64,000 bases of DNA from JANLQX01 sp031368215 (GCA_031368215.1 JANLRD010000135.1:1-64000); one strand, 5' to 3'; positions 49,891-59,017 are shown, numbered from the stretch's first letter. Numbers and translations: made by a program. Notes: a model not told the origin generated them from the sequence alone.

Positions 49891-50871
49891 ATGACCAGGA
49901 CCTCACTCCGGAAACGACGCGCCCTCCTGCTCGTCGCCCCAGCTCTACTCGTCGGCCTCAGCGCCTGTGGTAGCGACTCCGCGGATACCACTGCGGCGCC
50001 GGCCCAGACCGAAGCCGCGTCGACCGAAGCCGCCGCGACCGAAGCCGCCGCAACCGAAGCCGCGTCAGTCGAGACCGAGGCCATGGCTGCCGACACCACC
50101 GCCGCTGTCGCCATCAGCGCCGACTGCGCCAAGGACAAGCTCAGTCTGAAGACCGGCGGCACGCTCACCATCGGCACCGACTCGCCGGCCTATCCGCCGT
50201 GGTTCTCCGACGACGACCCGACGAACGGCAAGGGCTTCGAGAGTGCCGTCGCGTTCGCCGTGGCCGAGACCCTCGGCTTCACGAAGGATGAAGTGAAGTG
50301 GATCAAGGTGCCGTTCAACTCGTCGTACGCAACAGGCAAGAAGGACTTCGATTTCGACATCAACCAGATCTCGATCACCGATGAGCGCAAGCAGGCCGTC
50401 GACTTCTCCGACGGCTACTTCGACGTCAACCAGGCCGTCGTTGCGCTGAAGGATTCGCCGGCCATCTCGGCCAAGACTATTGCCGATCTGGCCAAACTCA
50501 AGTTCGGTGTGCAGCAGGGCACAACGAGCCTGCAGTTCGTCACCGACGTCGTGAAGCCTTCGTCGGAGCCGTTCGTCTACTCGACCAATAACGACGCGAA
50601 GGCGGCCCTCGCGGCGAAGCAGATCGACGCCATCGTCCTCGACCTTCCCACCGCGTTCTATGTGTCGGCGGCCGAGATCGAAGGTTCCGTCGTGGTCGGC
50701 CAGTTCCCGAGCAAGGGTGGCGGAGAGCAGTTCGGCATGCTGTTCGAAAAGGGCAGTCCACTCACGCCCTGCGTCAACGAAGCACTGGCCGTGCTGAAGT
50801 CGTCGGGCAAGCTGGCGGAAATCCAGACCGCTGAGTTGTCGACGGCAACGAACGCTCCGGTCTTCGGCTGA
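49891..50871 (+). CDS. ABC transporter substrate-binding lipoprotein (amino-acid type, SBP_bac_3)
   Basis: A 326-residue lipoprotein. The lipobox LSAC (about 23-26) is followed by a low-complexity linker with ATEAA repeats (about 35-66), then a type-3 solute-binding domain (about 85-320): LTIGTDSPAYPPWFSDDDPTNGKGFESAVAFAVAE, FDFDINQISITDERKQAVDFSDGYF and FGVQQGTTSLQFV. ATG 49891. It delivers a polar amino acid or related solute to the permease and ATPase encoded next (51039, 51845), with a 167-bp gap. Confidence 0.9.
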   Translation: MTRTSLRKRRALLLVAPALLVGLSACGSDSADTTAAPAQTEAASTEAAATEAAATEAASVETEAMAADTTAAVAISADCAKDKLSLKTGGTLTIGTDSPAYPPWFSDDDPTNGKGFESAVAFAVAETLGFTKDEVKWIKVPFNSSYATGKKDFDFDINQISITDERKQAVDFSDGYFDVNQAVVALKDSPAISAKTIADLAKLKFGVQQGTTSLQFVTDVVKPSSEPFVYSTNNDAKAALAAKQIDAIVLDLPTAFYVSAAEIEGSVVVGQFPSKGGGEQFGMLFEKGSPLTPCVNEALAVLKSSGKLAEIQTAELSTATNAPVFG

Positions 50872-51038
50872 TCGACGTGCTCACCCGTCCACGCTCGCCG
50901 TCGCCCGAGCCATCGTGCTCCGGGCACGGCCGGGCGAGGCGGGCGTCCGCGTGGCCGACGTGACGACGTGAGGCGAACGCTCTCGGTCTTCGTCGTGCCG
51001 CGTCTGTTCGTAAGCCGCGACTCGTGCCGCGGCCCGTC

Positions 51039-51848
51039 ATGACCGGCCGTTCGACTCGTCGCCACGCTCCGGCGTGGCGAGGCGGCGTCATTGCCGCCAC
51101 CTCGACCGTCGCCGTGTTCGCCGCGATCATCTTCGGGATCACCTCGACGCCGGGGTGGTCGAAGTTCCACGAGAGTTTCCTGTCGGGCTTTCATTTCCGC
51201 AAGAGCTTCCCGCTCGTGCTGAAGGGCTTCGCCCTCAATGTCCGCGTATTCGTCGTCGCGTTCGTGCTCTGCCTGGTCCTCGGCATGATCGTGGCGGTCA
51301 TCCGGATGATCCCCGGGCCGGCGTTCTTCCCGTTCCGCCTCATCGCCATCATCTACACCGACGTGTTCCGGGCGGTTCCGTCGATCGTGCTGATCTACCT
51401 CTTCGGGTTCGGCGTTCCCGGTCTCGGGCTCGACCGCCCGTGGAATAATCCGGTGATCTGGGGCACGGTTGCGATCGTGCTCAACAGCGCGGCCTACGTC
51501 GCCGAGGTGTTCCGTTCCGGCATCCGCTCCATCCACCCCTCGCAGATGGCAGCGGCCCGATCGCTCGGACTGTCACGGGTGCAGGCCCTGCGGTTCGTGA
51601 TCGTTCCCCAGGCGATACGACGTGTGATCCCTCCGCTCATCAACGACTTCATCGCGGTCGTCCAGAGCACCGCGCTGCTTTCCACACTCGGGCCACTCGA
51701 AGCCCTTCGTCGGGCGCAGAACTACGCCAGCTTCCGGTTCAACTTCACTGCCTACCTCGGGGCCACCCTGCTGTTCCTCGCCGTGACGATCCCCTTGGCC
51801 CGCCTCGGTGACACGCTCGTGGCCCGACAGGAGCGTCGGAGCCGATGA
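51039..51848 (+). CDS. ABC transporter permease, polar-amino-acid (HisM/GlnP) type
   Basis: A 269-residue inner-membrane permease with about six helices. The EAA loop is EVFRSGIRSIHPSQMAAARSLGLSRVQALRFVIVPQAIRRVIPPLIND, the usual PAAT permease motif with SLG. The start ATG 51039 follows GTG 51024 in frame. It ends with a four-base overlap on the ATPase gene (ATGA), so the two are co-translated. Homodimeric permease assumed, since only one permease gene is present. Confidence 0.92.
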   Translation: MTGRSTRRHAPAWRGGVIAATSTVAVFAAIIFGITSTPGWSKFHESFLSGFHFRKSFPLVLKGFALNVRVFVVAFVLCLVLGMIVAVIRMIPGPAFFPFRLIAIIYTDVFRAVPSIVLIYLFGFGVPGLGLDRPWNNPVIWGTVAIVLNSAAYVAEVFRSGIRSIHPSQMAAARSLGLSRVQALRFVIVPQAIRRVIPPLINDFIAVVQSTALLSTLGPLEALRRAQNYASFRFNFTAYLGATLLFLAVTIPLARLGDTLVARQERRSR

Positions 51849-52612
51849 GCTCCGCCGAGCAGGGAGACCTGCAACTGATCGAATTGCGCGACGTCTTCAA
51901 GTCGTTCGGGAAGAACCAGGTGCTGAAGGGTGTAGATCTCACCGTACGTGCACATAGCGTCGTCGGACTCATCGGTCCGTCGGGCTCGGGGAAGTCCACC
52001 CTGCTGCGATGCATCAACCTGCTCGAGCCGGTCGACTCCGGCAGCGTGTTCGTGGGCGGCGTCGAACTCACCGCCGGGGGTGTCGACGCCGATGATGTTC
52101 GCAAGCGCATCGGCATCGTGTTCCAGTCGTTCAACCTGTTCCCGCACCTCAGCATTCTCGACAACATCACGTTGGCCCCTCGACGCGTCCGTGGATTGGG
52201 TAGGCGTGCCGCGGAGGAGGCTGCGTACGTTCTGCTCGACCGGTTCGGTCTCCGCGACAAGGCGTCGTCGTTCCCGGACAGGCTCTCCGGCGGACAGCAG
52301 CAGCGGGTCGCGATCATTCGTGCGTTGGCGATGGAACCCGAGGTGATGCTCTTCGACGAGGTCACTTCGGCCCTCGATCCCGAACTCGTCGGCGAGGTCC
52401 TCTCCGCGGTCCGCGAGCTCGCGGCCCTAGGCATGACCCTGGTGCTGGCCACCCACGAGATGGGGTTCTGCCGCGACGTCGCCGATCAGGTCGCCTTCTT
52501 GAAGGACGGACGGATCGTGGAGCAGGGAACGCCGGCGAAGCTCTTCACCGACCCGCAGCACCCGGACACGCAGCTCTTCCTTCGCCGGGTCATCGAGGCC
52601 GGTCGCCTGTAG
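51845..52612 (+). CDS. ABC transporter ATP-binding protein (GlnQ-type)
   Basis: A 255-residue ATPase. Walker A GPSGSGKST (about 44-52), Q-loop FQSFNLFPHLS, signature LSGGQQQR, Walker B MLFDEVTSALDP and switch His in ATHEMGF are all intact. It powers uptake by the preceding permease. Its ATG overlaps the permease stop by four bases. It is convergent with the hydrolase gene at 52747. Confidence 0.95.
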   Translation: MSSAEQGDLQLIELRDVFKSFGKNQVLKGVDLTVRAHSVVGLIGPSGSGKSTLLRCINLLEPVDSGSVFVGGVELTAGGVDADDVRKRIGIVFQSFNLFPHLSILDNITLAPRRVRGLGRRAAEEAAYVLLDRFGLRDKASSFPDRLSGGQQQRVAIIRALAMEPEVMLFDEVTSALDPELVGEVLSAVRELAALGMTLVLATHEMGFCRDVADQVAFLKDGRIVEQGTPAKLFTDPQHPDTQLFLRRVIEAGRL

Positions 52613-52633
52613 CTCTGCGGGGGCTCGGCCCGG

Positions 52634-52720
52634 TCGCCCGCTGCGGGTGGTTTCATAGCCAGCCAACGCCGTTCTGGGCCCCAATCCGCACGAAAACTGC
52701 CGTAGCGGGCGATGAAACCA
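52634..52720. repeat. Two crossing inverted-repeat pairs between convergent genes
   Basis: TCGCCCGCT (52634-52642) pairs with AGCGGGCGA (52704-52712), and TGGTTTCAT (52648-52656) pairs with ATGAAACCA (52712-52720). The pairs cross, so they cannot form one plain hairpin but could form a pseudoknot or two alternative hairpins. It may serve as terminator for the ABC and hydrolase operons. Confidence 0.5.
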
Positions 52721-52746
52721 GTGGGAGTGGGCGATGGCCCGAGTGA

Positions 52747-53403
52747 TCAGCGCGCGTACATCTCCAGAGCCCGCTCCAGGGTGGTGCTCACGACGCCGTA
52801 CTCGTCGATCACCGCGTCGAGCCATGGCGCACGGGCATGGGCCACGACGGCGACCGGAGTGGGCAGGCCGGAGATCTCGACGGCACTGCGGACGAACGAC
52901 GTTGCGTAGTCCTTCGGGCGGATGTCCGAGCTGAGTTCCATGAGCGCGTAGGGATCCGGTGTCCCGCCCGAGACGCGCCCGTCGGGGAACTCGACCGTCG
53001 TGGAACCAGGTCGTGTACCTCCGCCGGCCAGACCGGTGCCGTCGTCGACGATCACCCCGCGGACCAGCTCCGGGCGGGCGCCGGCGATGAGGACCCCGAT
53101 GTAGCCGCCGAGCCCTCGGCCCAACACCGTTGCCGGACCGATCGCCGCGAGGGCAGCGTCGGCATCGGACATGAGCTGCTCGCACGAGTAGCCGCCACCG
53201 ATGGCGGACTCCGACTCCCCGTGGCCGCAGAAGTCGAGCGCGTGGATCGGACCAGACCAGGCTGCAAGCTCGTCGGGCACCTGGCGCGGCGAGGATTCGC
53301 CGAGTCCGTGGAGCAGGAGCAGCGCCGCGCCGTCGCCACCTCGGAGAGTGTGGAGCGCGAGGCGCAGACGTCCGTTCGTGAGCATCCTTGTCGTCGTGCT
53401 CAT
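52747..53403 (-). CDS. Alpha/beta-hydrolase-like protein lacking the nucleophile
   Basis: A 218-residue protein with α/β-hydrolase fold features (LLLLHGLGESSPRQ; DFCGHGESES). The nucleophile elbow reads GRGLGG, with Gly where GxSxG has Ser, and the C-terminal His motif is absent; the chain is shorter than the family (about 260-300). It is therefore probably inactive or acts by another mechanism. Its start overlaps the stop of the next gene (53400) by four bases (ATGA), so it forms the last gene of the 54389-53400-52747 operon. Confidence 0.75.
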   Translation of the reverse strand: MSTTTRMLTNGRLRLALHTLRGGDGAALLLLHGLGESSPRQVPDELAAWSGPIHALDFCGHGESESAIGGGYSCEQLMSDADAALAAIGPATVLGRGLGGYIGVLIAGARPELVRGVIVDDGTGLAGGGTRPGSTTVEFPDGRVSGGTPDPYALMELSSDIRPKDYATSFVRSAVEISGLPTPVAVVAHARAPWLDAVIDEYGVVSTTLERALEMYAR

Positions 53404-54392
53404 ACGAGGAACTCCAGGATCACGTTCGCGGTCTCGGCCGGGCGTTCGATGTGGATGAAGTGTCCGGTCTCGGCGAATGTCTCGAGGTGTCCGCCGCGCG
53501 GGAGTCGCCCGCGGAGGTCATCGGGCACGGTGCCCCAACCCATCTGCTCGACCTCGAGGCCGAGCAGACCGAGGAAGGGCATGGGAAGACCGGGAAGGCC
53601 GTCGAGGGACCAGGCTGGACGCCACGGACCGAACCCGCCCATGCGCATCATCGGGTCGATCTTCCAACGCCATCCGTCGGCGTCGTGCTTGGCCCCGACG
53701 GTGACGAGGTAGCTCAGCCACTCCTTGGTGAGGCGGGGATTCATCCGGGCGCGGCGCTTCGCCAATTCGGCGATGGTGCCGGGCTTGCGTTGGCCGTCTG
53801 CGGACTTGCGCTTGTGGTCGAGCCAGCCGCTCAGGTCCTGCTGCAGCAGACGGGTTCGTTCGTGGTTCGACACATCCGGGGCCGGCCGCATCGACGGCAG
53901 GCCGTCGATGTTGACGACATGGGTGAACTTGTGGGGGAGGGCCTGGGCGAGGCGCAGGGCCATCGCCCCGCCCTTCGAATGGCCGAGAACGGGAGCGGGC
54001 TTCGCCGTGACCATCGACATGACGGTGGTCGCGTCGCGAATGTCGGCCGCCCAACTGGTGAATGGCGTGGCGTCGGAGTCACCGTGGTTGCGGTGGTCCC
54101 AGCTCACGACCCGCCATCCACCGGCCGCGAGCATCGGAGCGAAGACGTCGAACGTGCGGGAGAAGTCGAAGCCGCCGTGGAGCAGGAACAGGGGAGGGGC
54201 ATGCTCGCTCCCCCACTCGCACACTGCGATGCCGACGCCGTCGGCATCGGCGCGCCAGTGCCGGTCGGGGACCTGCGCGCCGGGGAAGCTGACGCCGTCT
54301 TCGGAGACGACTGCGCCGATGGACAGGTCCGCCAGGGTGACGCCGCCCTTGGCCCGGGTGCTGCTGATGCGGGTAGCCAGCGAAGTCGTCAT
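53400..54392 (-). CDS. Alpha/beta hydrolase (active-type)
   Basis: A 330-residue enzyme with an extended N-terminus (about 1-50), then FLLHGGFDFSRTF, DHRNHGDSD and the nucleophile elbow GHSKGG (Ser near 138). The C-terminal HFIHIERP segment holds the likely His. It is translated in overlap with both neighbours (ATGA on each side). It probably acts on a CoA-derived ester or lactone together with the thiolase-like protein upstream (inference). Confidence 0.85.
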   Translation of the reverse strand: MTTSLATRISSTRAKGGVTLADLSIGAVVSEDGVSFPGAQVPDRHWRADADGVGIAVCEWGSEHAPPLFLLHGGFDFSRTFDVFAPMLAAGGWRVVSWDHRNHGDSDATPFTSWAADIRDATTVMSMVTAKPAPVLGHSKGGAMALRLAQALPHKFTHVVNIDGLPSMRPAPDVSNHERTRLLQQDLSGWLDHKRKSADGQRKPGTIAELAKRRARMNPRLTKEWLSYLVTVGAKHDADGWRWKIDPMMRMGGFGPWRPAWSLDGLPGLPMPFLGLLGLEVEQMGWGTVPDDLRGRLPRGGHLETFAETGHFIHIERPAETANVILEFLV

Positions 54393-55936
54393 CGGAGCTC
54401 CATGCGGTTGGGCGTGCCGGGTTCCTTGGGGTCGTCCGACGGCACGCCGCCGATCACGTTCACGGCCCGACCGACGCCCTCGGATGTCATCAGCGTGCGT
54501 ACCTCTTCATCTGTGCACATACCATTGCCGACCGTTCGACGCCCATCGGCGAAACGAACGACGATGATCGTTCGGACCGGCGTGCCGTTGCGGTCGTGCT
54601 CCACGGTGTACGTCTCGATCACGCCTTCGCCGCTGACGCCGTCGACGAGCTCGGGGCCGGTGCGTTCGCTTAGCGGAAGCACGACCTTCGTGGCCAGCCC
54701 ATCGGCGCCCGGGAAGGTGGAAGGGTCGGTCGAGAGCACGTTGTATGCGTGCTTCGTGGCGGTCATGCCGAGCGAGCTGACGAGCCCAACGGTAGCCGGG
54801 TCGCCGGGGTCGCGCAAGCGATGTGTCATGGCGGCGAGCCCGTGCAGCGCGTAACTGTTCCCAGGCCCTCCGGCATAAGCGAGCCCACCGGTGACAGTGA
54901 CCCCACGCGGGTCGTCGGTCGCGACGCCCAGTTCGGCGAGTGCCATCTCGACCGCCGATGGGAAGCACGAATACAGATCGAACAGATCGACCCGCTCGAC
55001 ACCGTGTCCGGCGTGTGCGAATGCCGCAGCCGACGAAGCGCGGATCGCCGGTGAGGAGGTGAAGTCGATGCGCTCGGACGGGGTCCAAGCGTCGACGGAG
55101 CTCGCCCCGCCGAGAAACGCGACCTGATGCTCGGGGGCGATGCCGCGTCTGTCGGCTTCCTCGTTGCTCATGACGACGACGGCCGCCGAGAGGTCGACTT
55201 CCATGATGGCGTTCATGCGCTTGGGGTAGGGAAAGCAGACCCACCTGTTGTCGGCGCTGGGTGTCGAGATCTCCCCTGGGGTGTAGGCGACTGGGAACCA
55301 GGCATACGGGTTGGTCGCGGCGACAGCCGCGTTTCGGGCCATGAACGTTCCGAGGAATGCCTGATGCTCGTCGACGGTCCGGCCGGCCTTTGCCCGCAAC
55401 GCGTTCTCGAACAGCGGGTAGAAGTGGATCGGGCCGGTCATGCCGTGACGCGCCTCGAGCGACGTGGTGAGAGGTCGTTGACCCTTGAGGAAGTCGCGGT
55501 GTCCCTCGAAGGGGGTCCACTCGAGAGCGAGTTGTTCCTTGATGGCGCGCCGACGTCCGTAGATGCACTCCGACCCGGCGAGGATCGCCACCTCCGCATC
55601 GCCGGCCACGATGCGATTGGCCAGGGTGTTGAGCAGTTCACCCGGGGAGTTCCCACCAGGGGGCACGGTGAAACCCTCGGGCGATGACGTGATGCCCGCG
55701 AGCCCGGCCACCGTGGCGCACACATCGGTGTAGCCCCAGGCCATCGGATCGACACAGGCCAGCAGGGCCGTCGATGCCTCGACCGGTGCGCCGGTCGCCC
55801 CGAGACTCACGGTGTCGGCGATGGCCCGGCGGATCGCCTCGGCCATCATCGCCGCGGGTTCCCATGGTTCGAACGGTCCGTCGAGTTTGGGGTTGCGTCG
55901 GTATTGCCCGGCGCCGACAAGTACGGCTCTACGCAT
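54389..55936 (-). CDS. Thiolase-superfamily protein (SCP2/acetyl-CoA acetyltransferase-like)
   Basis: A 515-residue thiolase-fold protein (MRRAVLVGAGQYRRNP, then VAILAGSECIYGRR, VDLFDLYSCFPSAVEMAL, VTGGLAYAGGPGNSYALHGLAAM). The GGPGN-Y-HG stretch is the thiolase HG motif. At the usual nucleophile position the sequence reads GGNSPGE, with no Cys as in NxCxSG, so it may not cleave thioesters in the standard way. It is the first gene of a three-gene overlapped operon with two hydrolase-like proteins. Substrate unknown. Confidence 0.78.
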   Translation of the reverse strand: MRRAVLVGAGQYRRNPKLDGPFEPWEPAAMMAEAIRRAIADTVSLGATGAPVEASTALLACVDPMAWGYTDVCATVAGLAGITSSPEGFTVPPGGNSPGELLNTLANRIVAGDAEVAILAGSECIYGRRRAIKEQLALEWTPFEGHRDFLKGQRPLTTSLEARHGMTGPIHFYPLFENALRAKAGRTVDEHQAFLGTFMARNAAVAATNPYAWFPVAYTPGEISTPSADNRWVCFPYPKRMNAIMEVDLSAAVVVMSNEEADRRGIAPEHQVAFLGGASSVDAWTPSERIDFTSSPAIRASSAAAFAHAGHGVERVDLFDLYSCFPSAVEMALAELGVATDDPRGVTVTGGLAYAGGPGNSYALHGLAAMTHRLRDPGDPATVGLVSSLGMTATKHAYNVLSTDPSTFPGADGLATKVVLPLSERTGPELVDGVSGEGVIETYTVEHDRNGTPVRTIIVVRFADGRRTVGNGMCTDEEVRTLMTSEGVGRAVNVIGGVPSDDPKEPGTPNRMELR

Positions 55937-56265
55937 TGGTTGCTCCGGTCAGCGGGCGGGGCCCGGTGTTGATACGTACGTCGGCTTGCATGCGGTCACT
56001 GCTCCTTGGTCGTCATCGTCTCCTCGCGCTCCGGTCGGTGGCGGCGAGGACGCACGGCGGCGTCGTTGCTCGGCCTGCCGGCGACGTGGAGCGTCCAGCG
56101 ACGGCGCTCAGGCTACGGCGAGATCGCCCGAAGAAGCCATCCGACACTCAGTGCCACGCCTGACCACCGCTGGGCCGTAGGCCGATCGCATCATTTCCTT
56201 TTCCACCGACGTACAAACGCCGATGAGAACGGGGTCAGTATCCGTCATCGGTAGGGTTGGTGATC
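55937..56265. other. 329-bp gap between divergent genes, no feature recognised
   Basis: No ORF with coding character, repeat or strong terminator was found. CCGATGA and TCATCGG form a weak 7-bp hairpin near the CAP gene, and TAGGGT lies close to the 56266 start. It must hold the promoters of the thiolase-like operon and the CAP gene, but I cannot point to them. Confidence 0.5.
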
Positions 56266-57054
56266 ATGTCCCGCAGGCAGTTCGTCGCATCGGGGCCTCG
56301 TCGGGTTGTCCTGTCGGGACCTTTCGGCTTCCTCACCGGTGCACTTCTCCTCGCCGCGATCGTCACCGGTGCGCCTCCTGCCGGCGTGGCTGCGGTCAGG
56401 GCCGCATCAGTGACAGCGGCGCCGGGGGATTCGTGTGCTGGAGCGGCCCGGGCCGCTGTCGATGCGGCGGGCCGCCAACTGCAATGCGTGACCACCTCGG
56501 TCGGTAGGATCTGGGCATGGGGCGGAGCCCCGACGGAACTCGCCCTGGCCACCGTTCCGGCGTCGTGGTCGGGCGTGCTGGCCGACGAGAGCGGCGCCAA
56601 TGCCGAGGCGCCCGTCCCTGTGCTTCCGGGTCGGTATGCGAACAGGGCCGCTATGGAGGCACGACTCGTCGAGCTGGCCAATAACGCCCGGGTGGCCAAA
56701 GGTTTGCGACCGCTGATCGTCGATCCACGCCTGACCCGACTCACCCGTTGGTGGGCGGCGAGCGCTGCTCAACCCGCCTATGCCGGGCGGGGCACCAACC
56801 ACTGCCCGGCCAACCTGTGCGCGGTCCGAGCGGCCGAGATCGGCTATCCGAGCTTCGGTGAGGTGATCCGCGCCTGGAACCCGTTTCCGATGGGTGACAT
56901 GGCCGACGAGCGCTTCTTCGTCGACTCACCCCGACACATGGCGATCCTCACGAACCCGAAGGTCACCCACATCGGCTTCGGCGTGCAGATCGTCGGGGAT
57001 GCGACGAATCCGCAATCGGTCGTCGTGGTCGGCCAGGTCGGCCGGGCCCGATAG
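56266..57054 (+). CDS. Second secreted CAP-domain protein
   Basis: A 262-residue protein with a signal or anchor segment (about 18-45) and a CAP-like domain (about 125-255; EARLVELANNARVAKGLRPLIVDPRLTRLTRWWAA, FFVDSPRHMAILTNPKVTHIGFGV). Two disulfide-like Cys pairs are possible (SCAGAAR / QLQC; CPANLC). The GAPTELALATV segment near 87-97 recurs in the CAP protein at 49063, suggesting a common module. ATG 56266; GTG 56260 is possible. Confidence 0.8.
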   Translation: MSRRQFVASGPRRVVLSGPFGFLTGALLLAAIVTGAPPAGVAAVRAASVTAAPGDSCAGAARAAVDAAGRQLQCVTTSVGRIWAWGGAPTELALATVPASWSGVLADESGANAEAPVPVLPGRYANRAAMEARLVELANNARVAKGLRPLIVDPRLTRLTRWWAASAAQPAYAGRGTNHCPANLCAVRAAEIGYPSFGEVIRAWNPFPMGDMADERFFVDSPRHMAILTNPKVTHIGFGVQIVGDATNPQSVVVVGQVGRAR

Positions 57055-57076
57055 CGCGCCGCCCGGCCGGGAACTT

Positions 57077-57123
57077 CGGGGTCTGAGTTGCTCTGAGCTG
57101 AGCTGAGAGCAACGGATACCCCG
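57077..57123 (+). terminator. Two-part hairpin terminator after the CAP gene
   Basis: GTTGCTCT (57087-57094) pairs with AGAGCAAC (57106-57113), inside CGGGGT (57077-57082) paired with ACCCCG (57118-57123). It lies 20 bp after the stop at 57054. Confidence 0.65.
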
Positions 57124-57175
57124 AGCTACAACGGCGCCGAGGTCACCTTCACGGTTCGTCCGGCGCCGTGGCAGC

Positions 57176-57982
57176 ATGGCGGCCATGAGCGAGAACCTCG
57201 TCGGAGTCCATGTCGAAGACCACGTTGTCGTTGTCGAGCTCCAACAGGGTCCGCACAACTTCGCATCAGCGCCGCTGCTGCATGCCGCTGTCGATGCGGT
57301 GCTCGCCGCGGTGGCCGACGGCGCCCGGGCGGCGATGCTGTGCTCGGAAGGGAAGTCCTTCTGTGCCGGCGCGCAGTTCTCCGGTGGAGCGGGGCAGAAG
57401 GCAGCCAGCTTCGGCAGGTACGTCCAGAACGACACCGGATCAGAGATCGGGCCGTTCTACGAAGCGGCGCTGCGGGTGTTCGAGGTCAGCGTGCCGATCG
57501 TTGCCGCGGTCCATGGTCCGGCGGTCGGAGCAGGGTTCGGCCTCGCCACGGCCTGTGACCTCCGGGTCACCTGTCCCGACGCCTTCTTCGCGACGAACTT
57601 CGTCAAGCTCGGAATCCACCCGGGTTTCGGGATCTCGATCACGCTGCCCGAGCTGATCGGGCCGGCGCAGGCAGCTGACCTGCTGCTCACCGGACGGCGG
57701 ATCGCCGGTGAAGAGGCGTTCGCCCTCGGCCTGGCCAACCGGCTCGTCGCCCAAGACGATGTCCGCTCCACCGCGCTGGCACTGGCCAAGGAGATCGCCG
57801 CGAACGCGCCGCTCGCCGTGCAGGCCACGCGGGCCACGCTTCGCGACGGACTCGCCGCCCGCGTGCGCACCGCCCTTCTTCACGAACGCCGCACGCAGGA
57901 CCGCCTTGCCGCAACCGCCGATGCAGAAGAGGGCATCGCGTCGATGCTCGAGCGTCGGCCGGGCGTGTTCCACGGGAAGTAG
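57176..57982 (+). CDS. Enoyl-CoA hydratase/isomerase (crotonase) family protein
   Basis: A 268-residue crotonase. The oxyanion-hole segments are SFCAGAQFSGG (near 61-71) and HGPAVGAGFGLATACDLRV (near 112-130), then FVKLGIHPGFGISITLPELIG. The first oxyanion Gly-Ala and the GAGFGLA loop are intact. Of the two catalytic acids of hydratases, the segment reads KLGIHPGFGI, without the usual Glu; hence another crotonase reaction (isomerase, hydrolase) is likely. ATG 57176 or 57185. It may join a fatty-acid or terpenoid CoA route with the nearby thiolase-like gene. Confidence 0.83.
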   Translation: MAAMSENLVGVHVEDHVVVVELQQGPHNFASAPLLHAAVDAVLAAVADGARAAMLCSEGKSFCAGAQFSGGAGQKAASFGRYVQNDTGSEIGPFYEAALRVFEVSVPIVAAVHGPAVGAGFGLATACDLRVTCPDAFFATNFVKLGIHPGFGISITLPELIGPAQAADLLLTGRRIAGEEAFALGLANRLVAQDDVRSTALALAKEIAANAPLAVQATRATLRDGLAARVRTALLHERRTQDRLAATADAEEGIASMLERRPGVFHGK

Positions 57983-57988
57983 GCGCGC

Positions 57989-59017
57989 TTAGTGGTGTGT
58001 CCAGCGGCGGAGGAGATCGCGCCAGCCAGGCCCCCACGGCGCCAAGGATCCGTCGGGGAACAACGCGTGCTCGCAGCGGGCGGAGTACGCCAGCGCATGT
58101 TGCACTCCGGCCTGCGCAAGGTCATGTTCATCGGCCGTGAACGGACTCGCACGAGCTGCCTCGTAGTCACCGATGAACCCGAGGATTTCGTCAACCGTCG
58201 GGATCATGGGGTCAGCCGTCGACCAGTTGGTCGAGAAGGCTCGGGCGACACCACCCACGACCCACGGCTCGGAGTCCGCGATGAGACTGTCGAGGTCATA
58301 GATCGAACTCACCCGGGGCTCCGGGGCGGGGCTGACAAGGATGTTCTCGGGACGGAGATCACTGTGGGCGACGACCACGCGTCCGACGCCGCGCGCCGTC
58401 AATCCGGCTTTCGCGGCGAGCGACCGGGCGTTGAGTTCGTCGATCCATTCCGCCCCGGCTGTGGTCGCAACGAAATCGAAGATCGGAGAGTGGGGCGGGG
58501 GGTACGGGCCGGCCCAACGTGGGCGCAGCTCGGTGAAGGCGTCCGTATCGAGCTCTCGCACGATGTCGTGCATCGCGACCGCGACAGCTCGCCGCAGTGC
58601 CGGTGGTCGAACGTCGAGCGTGTCGCCGGCCTCGAGCCACATCTCCACGATTGCCGAGCCGGTCCCTGCTGGAATCGGCGCGTTGAGCAGCGGCGCGGCG
58701 ACCGGAAGCCCGGCTGCGTGCAGTCGGCGCTGGGCACGTAGGACACTGATCAGCCGATCACCGCCATGTTGTCGATGCACCTTCACTACGATTCGCCGGC
58801 CATCGGCGAGGTCGAACCCGACAACGACGCCTGAGCTCGCTCGAACCAGGACGACGGCAGTCGGAACTCCGAAGGCGGAAGCCGTCGCGACTATGGCTTC
58901 GGCCGCTGCATCGAGCGGTGCCAAGACGTTGGGCTGGCCACCGCCGAACAGCTCCTGGAGCAGTGGACCGGCATGGGCCGCGTCCAGAGCCTTCGACAGA
59001 GCACCGACGACGGTCAT
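57989..59017 (-). CDS. Aminoglycoside-phosphotransferase-like kinase
   Basis: A 342-residue protein with the APH fold: a KVHRQH segment near 79-84 (ATP Lys), VAHSDLRPENILVSP (catalytic loop with Asp, about 213-227) and IYDLDSLIAD (metal Asp). ATG 59017. It is the second APH-type kinase in the window (see 32543) but lacks the DUF6285 tail. Its role is unknown; homologs act on small alcohols, sugars or homoserine. It is divergent from the PLP enzyme at 59120. Confidence 0.8.
   Translation of the reverse strand: MTVVGALSKALDAAHAGPLLQELFGGGQPNVLAPLDAAAEAIVATASAFGVPTAVVLVRASSGVVVGFDLADGRRIVVKVHRQHGGDRLISVLRAQRRLHAAGLPVAAPLLNAPIPAGTGSAIVEMWLEAGDTLDVRPPALRRAVAVAMHDIVRELDTDAFTELRPRWAGPYPPPHSPIFDFVATTAGAEWIDELNARSLAAKAGLTARGVGRVVVAHSDLRPENILVSPAPEPRVSSIYDLDSLIADSEPWVVGGVARAFSTNWSTADPMIPTVDEILGFIGDYEAARASPFTADEHDLAQAGVQHALAYSARCEHALFPDGSLAPWGPGWRDLLRRWTHH

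Noticed and set aside
49985..50090. ATEAA repeats in the binding-protein lipoprotein as a novel repeat
   Set aside because: Short Ala/Glu/Thr linkers after the lipobox are common in actinobacterial lipoproteins.
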